A DNA stretch of 64,000 nucleotides from Dicaeum eximium (lineage: Eukaryota > Chordata > Aves > Passeriformes > Dicaeidae), in the NCBI GenBank assembly GCA_013396995.1, contig VWZP01001727.1:1278366-1342365 (forward strand). The letters run 5' to 3'. The notes beneath the pieces were generated by a model, which worked only from the letters and a program-made list of their open reading frames with translations, had not been told where the DNA came from and made no database searches. Of the stretch, positions 60,043-64,000 are shown piece after piece (the stretch's first letter is position 1; each line of letters begins with the position of its first letter). The translations under genes and the position numbers were made by a program.

Positions 60043-62359
60043 AGTTTTTCCCTGCAGGCATTTGGGATTTTGCTATGTGTTACAAGGAGGCATTTGCAGT
60101 CTTCTTTCATTCAAAGTGCTTCAGCTTAAACCTGTTCCAACTCTCCCTATGCAGCTTTGGCTACAAAAACATTTATATGAAGAAACAGTTTCTAAATTGG
60201 TTCCAGTTAATCATACTTTGCTGTTAACTTGAAAGAACCTGCCTTGGTTTAAGCATTTCATAGCCATGTTGAAGACCAGGAGGAACTAGAAGCATCATTC
60301 TCTCCAGAGATTTTCAAATGCTGTTTTAACCATTATTAGGCCTTGTCAGAATTGGTGGAGAAATAATACAGGACACAGCCAGAATTCCTGCAAACAAAAA
60401 GCCAGCTGTGCAGTATCTAGCTTGATTTTCAAGAATCCTATTGTGTGGTTCTGTACTGGCCATACATGTTCTTTTACTGACATGAAAATATTTCACTGGT
60501 CTTAACGTTTCATGCAGCCATGCAATCCCAATTTTGTGTCATTCTGTGTCTATTTCTCAAGTCTTCTTAATCCACCAGGAAACCTTTAAGATCATCTACT
60601 ACTTTTCACATACAACAGAAGTGGAATTAGAAATCAAAACAGACTTCTGACACCACTGGACATAATCTTTTACCACACTGCCATTTTAATGAAATATTGC
60701 ATTTATGTTCTCTCTTCATTCACACCAAATGTGAATTTTTCTTTTGATCCACAGATTATGTGAATCGTAAGCATTTTTAAGAATCCACTAGTGCTAATGG
60801 AATTGGGCCTCTTAGTTCAAGTTGAAAGATTAAAAAATTGCTAGATATCTTTAAACTATTAATAAATTGTGGGATTTGGCAGCATTAGGACTGAAGTTCA
60901 GGTTTTCTTATGCTAAACATTTTACTTGTTCACAAATAAATGTGAAACGTAATAAAACACTGCATCTTCTATAAGTTAATACTTTTATGGAATTTGGTGA
61001 CTTTCTTCAGTTATTAATTGCAGAATTGAAGCAAGAATTGCTGTTCCTTAAATCTCACCTTCTATGGGAGAAAATATATTTAAGTAAGTGTGAGGACCTT
61101 AAAATGATTGCGTGCAATAAAATATATGATTTTCAGCAAGAAGGATGGGGTAGTATTAATATTTATTTTTTCACATTTTTATTGTTTGTATTTTGGTTAG
61201 CATGGAGCACATATGATGGAAGAACCTTAGAAGGAATCTGTGTATTGCACAAGATGATAATGTTTCTTTTGTTTAAGAGCAGTGGAAAAACTGTCTTTAC
61301 AAGCTCCAAAATAATTAGAACTCCATTTTATAAATGTATATTTTCAGAAAAGAAGCTTAATTCTCAGAAGAATAATATTAGCACTCATTAGGGGACTGAA
61401 TGCTTTGGGGTACTGTTAATGAAATTCATAGACTTTTGCCTGTGGGCTATCAGTTTGAATTCAGTCTAACTCAGTGGAGATTGAAAATTGGCCTATTTAA
61501 TGGCCTTTTAGTCATCTCTAATGAGTTGAGTTTGGTGGGTCTCAGTCCCACAACATAAACCACTCACACTGCCTTCTCCTAACTGGCAAGCTCCAGAGAA
61601 ACCCCTGAATTTAATGGATTTTGGGGAAAATTAGCCTCTGGTACCACGGAGAAAAAGCAAAGAAAAGCAAAAGCTGTGATAGATGATGGTTACATGAGCA
61701 CTAACACACACATTATTTTTAAATGAGGAATTTATAGTGATATATAAAGTTTATAAATTAGCAAATTAGCTGAGCATGTGACAAATGTTGCCGCACAGCT
61801 ATACTGATTGTAACATGACAAAGACTCCCAAAGGGGATATCTACACCTGTGCATGAGATCATGACAACACATTAAATGCTCAAATGCCTCTGGGATTCAC
61901 TTTTGTCAGGAAAAAATAGGATCAGAACAGATATCTGGGTATCTGGATAGTAACTGCAGCTACAGAAAATTATGCTGAAAATAATTATTAGCTAGTGTGC
62001 CTCCATTACTTCACAGCAGTCAAATGCTTCTATATTTTCCTTAAAGATATTTAACTTAATATTAAAAACCATACTAATAACATTTCCAGGATCCTGTAGA
62101 GAATATATGCCAGTTTTATTTATCTGTATCATAACAGAACTGTTCCTAATGTCTAACTGAAATTTCTCAGTACAATTTAAAGCTGTTATGTTTAGCCTTG
62201 TCTGCAGTGGACTCAGTGAACAATGGATTTTTCTGCCCATGGTCTTTTATTCTCTAGACTAAAAAATCTCACGCATTCCTATTTTCAGTTAGGGTCACAT
62301 CTTTTAAATTGGTAACATTTTTTCTCCCCTTCCTTGTACTGTCTTCTACTGGAAGTTTT

Positions 62360-63315
62360 TGAAAGAAATTTTTCTTGAAATGCAGAGGCCAAACCTGAAC
62401 ATACAGATGAGGCTTCACCAGTATTAAAGATGAGGAATTCTTCCTATGTCCTAGATATGACAGTTCTGTTTATGCATCCCTCTGTACTGCAGCTTTTTTC
62501 ACAACGGTGTGACATTGTTGATGCATGTTCAGTTTGTGATTTACTCTGATCCCCAGCCCCTTTTCTGTAAACCTGGTGTTTATTTATCTGTTCCTAGTCT
62601 TGCAGTTGTGCAATTGTTATTTTCTTGCTTAAATGTTAAAGTTGGCACTTGTGTTTATTTGATTGCATCATATTTCTGCAGCTATTTTTTCAGGAAGGTT
62701 TTGAATTCTTTTCTTGTGCTGTAACATGCTTCCAGCTCTGCCAGTTTGGCATTGTTGGCAATCCAATCCATGTAAACTGTATTCTGTCACATACATAATT
62801 AGACTTGGTACCACATACCCACCTCCAGGGAACCCTCTTTGCTGTCCTGCTATTTGTCACAGTGAAACGTTGCTGATGTCATTTTGCACCACTGCAGTCA
62901 TTTCATTATGTTATGTCTTTTGCTTGCTCAATTAAGACTTCTCTGAGATGGTGTCAAAAACCTTACTTAAGTCAAGGCACAAGCGACCGAGCACTACTCA
63001 CATCCAAGGCCTGTTATTCTGTCACAGCCTGGATGAGTTTGGCTTGATGTGATTCCTTTGACAAATCTATGTTGGCTGTAACTTACCACTTCATTAGCTA
63101 TCATGTACTTAAAGATGTGTGATTATTTGCTTCAGTACTTTTCTGGGAATAGAGGCTGGAATGATTGACAGTGCTTGGCTCTACCTCTTCCCCCCTTTTG
63201 AATTATACGTGCGGTGTTTTTCCTCTTCCTCTCTCCTGACATCTGTTGTCTCCTTGAGCACTCTGACCACCGCTCACACCTCTAACGCTGCCTTTATCAG
63301 CTTCTCACTCTAGTG
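62360..63315 (-). mobile_element. Ancient CR1/L3-like LINE, antisense, heavily decayed
   Basis: Landmarks of the antisense CR1 coding region occur in the right order: AGGCTTCACCAGT (near 62409), GATCCCCAGCCCCTTTTCTG (near 62548), GGTGTCAAAAACCTTACTTA (near 62949), ACAAATCTATGTTGGCTG (near 63061), then GTACTTTTCTGGGAATAGAGGCTGG (around 63135, in part). These correspond to reverse-transcriptase blocks of CR1/L3 elements. There are many substitutions and no long frame, so this is an old insertion. It ends just before the CpG island. Confidence 0.72.
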
Positions 63316-63764
63316 TGAAATCCCCCGGGCACAGCAAGTCTGAAGGGGAAAAATTAACTCATCTAAGCAGTCTCTACGCACTCAGCATTCTCCCCTGACT
63401 CCGGGAGAATTCCCTCTGTGAGCCGGGGTTTGCTTGAGGAGCATTAATCTGAGGAGAGAATGGCACCGAACGTGTCTTTTTGTCACCTTGTGGCGTCCCG
63501 CCCCCGGGCACTGCCCGCTGCGCTCAGCTTCTCCGGCACCGTCCGCAGGAGCCCGAGCCCGAGCCCGGCTCTGCCTCCCGCTGGCTCGGGAGCGCCCCGG
63601 CGCAGATCCTGCCGCCCCTGACCTGCTTTCCCAGGCCTGCGGGAAGGGGAGCCCGCGGCCGCGCTGGCAGCCGCTGTTTTGCGCCCGGCGCGTTTGGGGA
63701 GCCGCCCGGGGGGACATTTCCTCCGAGCCCTAGGGACACATTTTCTCCGNCGCTACGCGTTACG

Positions 63765-63774
63765 CACTTCCGGT
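63765..63774 (+). promoter_or_regulatory. ETS-family site
   Basis: CACTTCCGGT is the reverse complement of ACCGGAAGTG, the GABP/ELK-type consensus. It lies 46 bases before the Kozak ATG. Confidence 0.7.
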
Positions 63775-63819
63775 CGGTAAGGGGACGTGTCGGTGCGGAC
63801 CGCGGTGGGAGCAGCCGCC

Positions 63820-64000
63820 ATGGAGGAGCCCGCGGCGCACAACGGCAGCGCCGCCGGGGCCGCGCCCGGGGCCGGGACAGGCGCGCGCCTGCCGCGGCGG
63901 GAGGGGGCGCGCGCTCCCCGCGGGGTAGAGAGGGGAGGCCGTGCGCGTGCGCCCTTGGCCCACGGCGGGGCGCGTGCGCGCGTGTGCGTGCAGCCGCGCG
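63820..64000 (+). CDS. Possible first coding exon or upstream ORF (unidentified; partial)
   Basis: GCCGCCATGG is a perfect Kozak context, with ATG at 63820-63822. The frame (MEEPAAHNGSAAGAAPGAGT...) is open to the window edge for 60 codons, rich in Ala, Gly and Arg. A possible donor lies at G|GTAGAG near 63923. I do not recognise the peptide, and it does not match the known start of ZNF644, whose coding start lies in a later exon. It could be a 5' UTR open frame, an alternative N-terminus or a different gene. High GC makes open frames common here. Confidence 0.3.
   Translation, partial: MEEPAAHNGSAAGAAPGAGTGARLPRREGARAPRGVERGGRARAPLAHGGARARVCVQPR

Larger units (their letters stand above)
40111..62359. 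other. 22-kb gene-free spacer
   Basis: No gene recognised on either strand. The longest open frame is 189 codons on the minus strand (50898-51467). In about 64 kb times six frames, roughly one frame of this length is expected by chance. Individual sites inside are listed separately: CTCF-like site, GT repeat, palindrome, C-run and SINE tail. Several AT-rich blocks with homeodomain- and octamer-like words (49500-49780, 55180-55400, 57960-58110) may be conserved noncoding elements. Confidence 0.5.
63440..64000 (+). promoter_or_regulatory. CpG-island promoter of a downstream gene, probably ZNF644
   Basis: A strongly CpG-rich block at the right edge. It carries a canonical ETS site CACTTCCGGT (63765-63774), an NRF1-like site TGCGCGTGCGCC (63942-63953) and several GCGCGTGCGC repeats. 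These are classic features of housekeeping TATA-less promoters. In vertebrates the gene order is CDC7 - HFM1 - ZNF644 with HFM1 and ZNF644 on the same strand. ZNF644 is therefore the likely gene, but its zinc-finger coding exons are outside the window. One undetermined base at 63750. Confidence 0.62.

Noticed and set aside
60718..60736. 7-bp inverted repeat around CCAAA
   Set aside because: Length within chance expectation.
60987..61391. 134-codon plus-strand frame in the spacer
   Set aside because: Hydrophobic, AT-driven composition without domain or exon flanks; within chance expectation for the window.
1..64000. CRISPR arrays, bacterial operons, tRNA or rRNA genes
   Set aside because: No regularly spaced repeats other than the minisatellites, no cloverleaf or rRNA blocks recognised, and the gene structure is spliced eukaryotic.

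Overview
The window reads as avian nuclear DNA. It carries fragments of CR1-type LINEs in both orientations, short introns, scattered GC-rich CpG clusters with minisatellites, and a vertebrate meiotic gene in compact form. Nothing bacterial is present: no operons, ribosome binding sites or CRISPR arrays. Two single-base Ns (36866 and 63750) fall in GC-rich CpG clusters. No species can be named from the sequence alone.

Bases 1-28039 (+ strand) hold nearly all of HFM1 (the vertebrate Mer3 orthologue), the meiotic Ski2-like DNA helicase needed for crossover formation. I could chain 37 coding exons with continuous reading phase. Together they give 4284 coding bases, that is 1427 residues plus a stop. 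The first exon is cut by the window edge, so only the extreme N-terminus (about 20-30 residues by comparison with the mammalian protein) is missing. Walker A, DEVH box, SAT, FCATRKG, motif V and motif VI (QMIGRAGRPQ) are intact, followed by the Sec63 region, a Cys/His cluster, and two short conserved C-terminal patches. The intron between exons 4 and 5 carries the signature of a U12-type (minor spliceosome) intron. Inside that intron lies an exon-like open block that does not fit the HFM1 phase.

Bases 28040-63400 are mostly gene-free. This spacer holds three GC-rich/CpG clusters (36.6-37.4, 37.6-38.1 and 39.6-40.1 kb). The first begins with a strong ZNF143/THAP11-type promoter motif and contains a 46-bp minisatellite; the third contains another minisatellite beside a CACGTG box. 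The spacer also holds one full consensus match to a CTCF site (43.64 kb), a perfect 20-bp palindrome (55.3 kb), the tail of an ancient SINE (60.0 kb) and a very old antisense CR1/L3-like LINE (62.4-63.3 kb).

Bases 63440-64000 form a CpG-island promoter with a canonical ETS site, an NRF1-like site and a perfect-Kozak ATG whose frame stays open to the window edge. By conserved vertebrate gene order (CDC7 - HFM1 - ZNF644) the downstream + strand gene is most likely ZNF644, but no ZNF644 coding sequence is visible here. I found no undescribed multi-gene system. The most notable items are the U12 intron with its nested exon-like block and the ZNF143-marked CpG island in the HFM1 downstream spacer.
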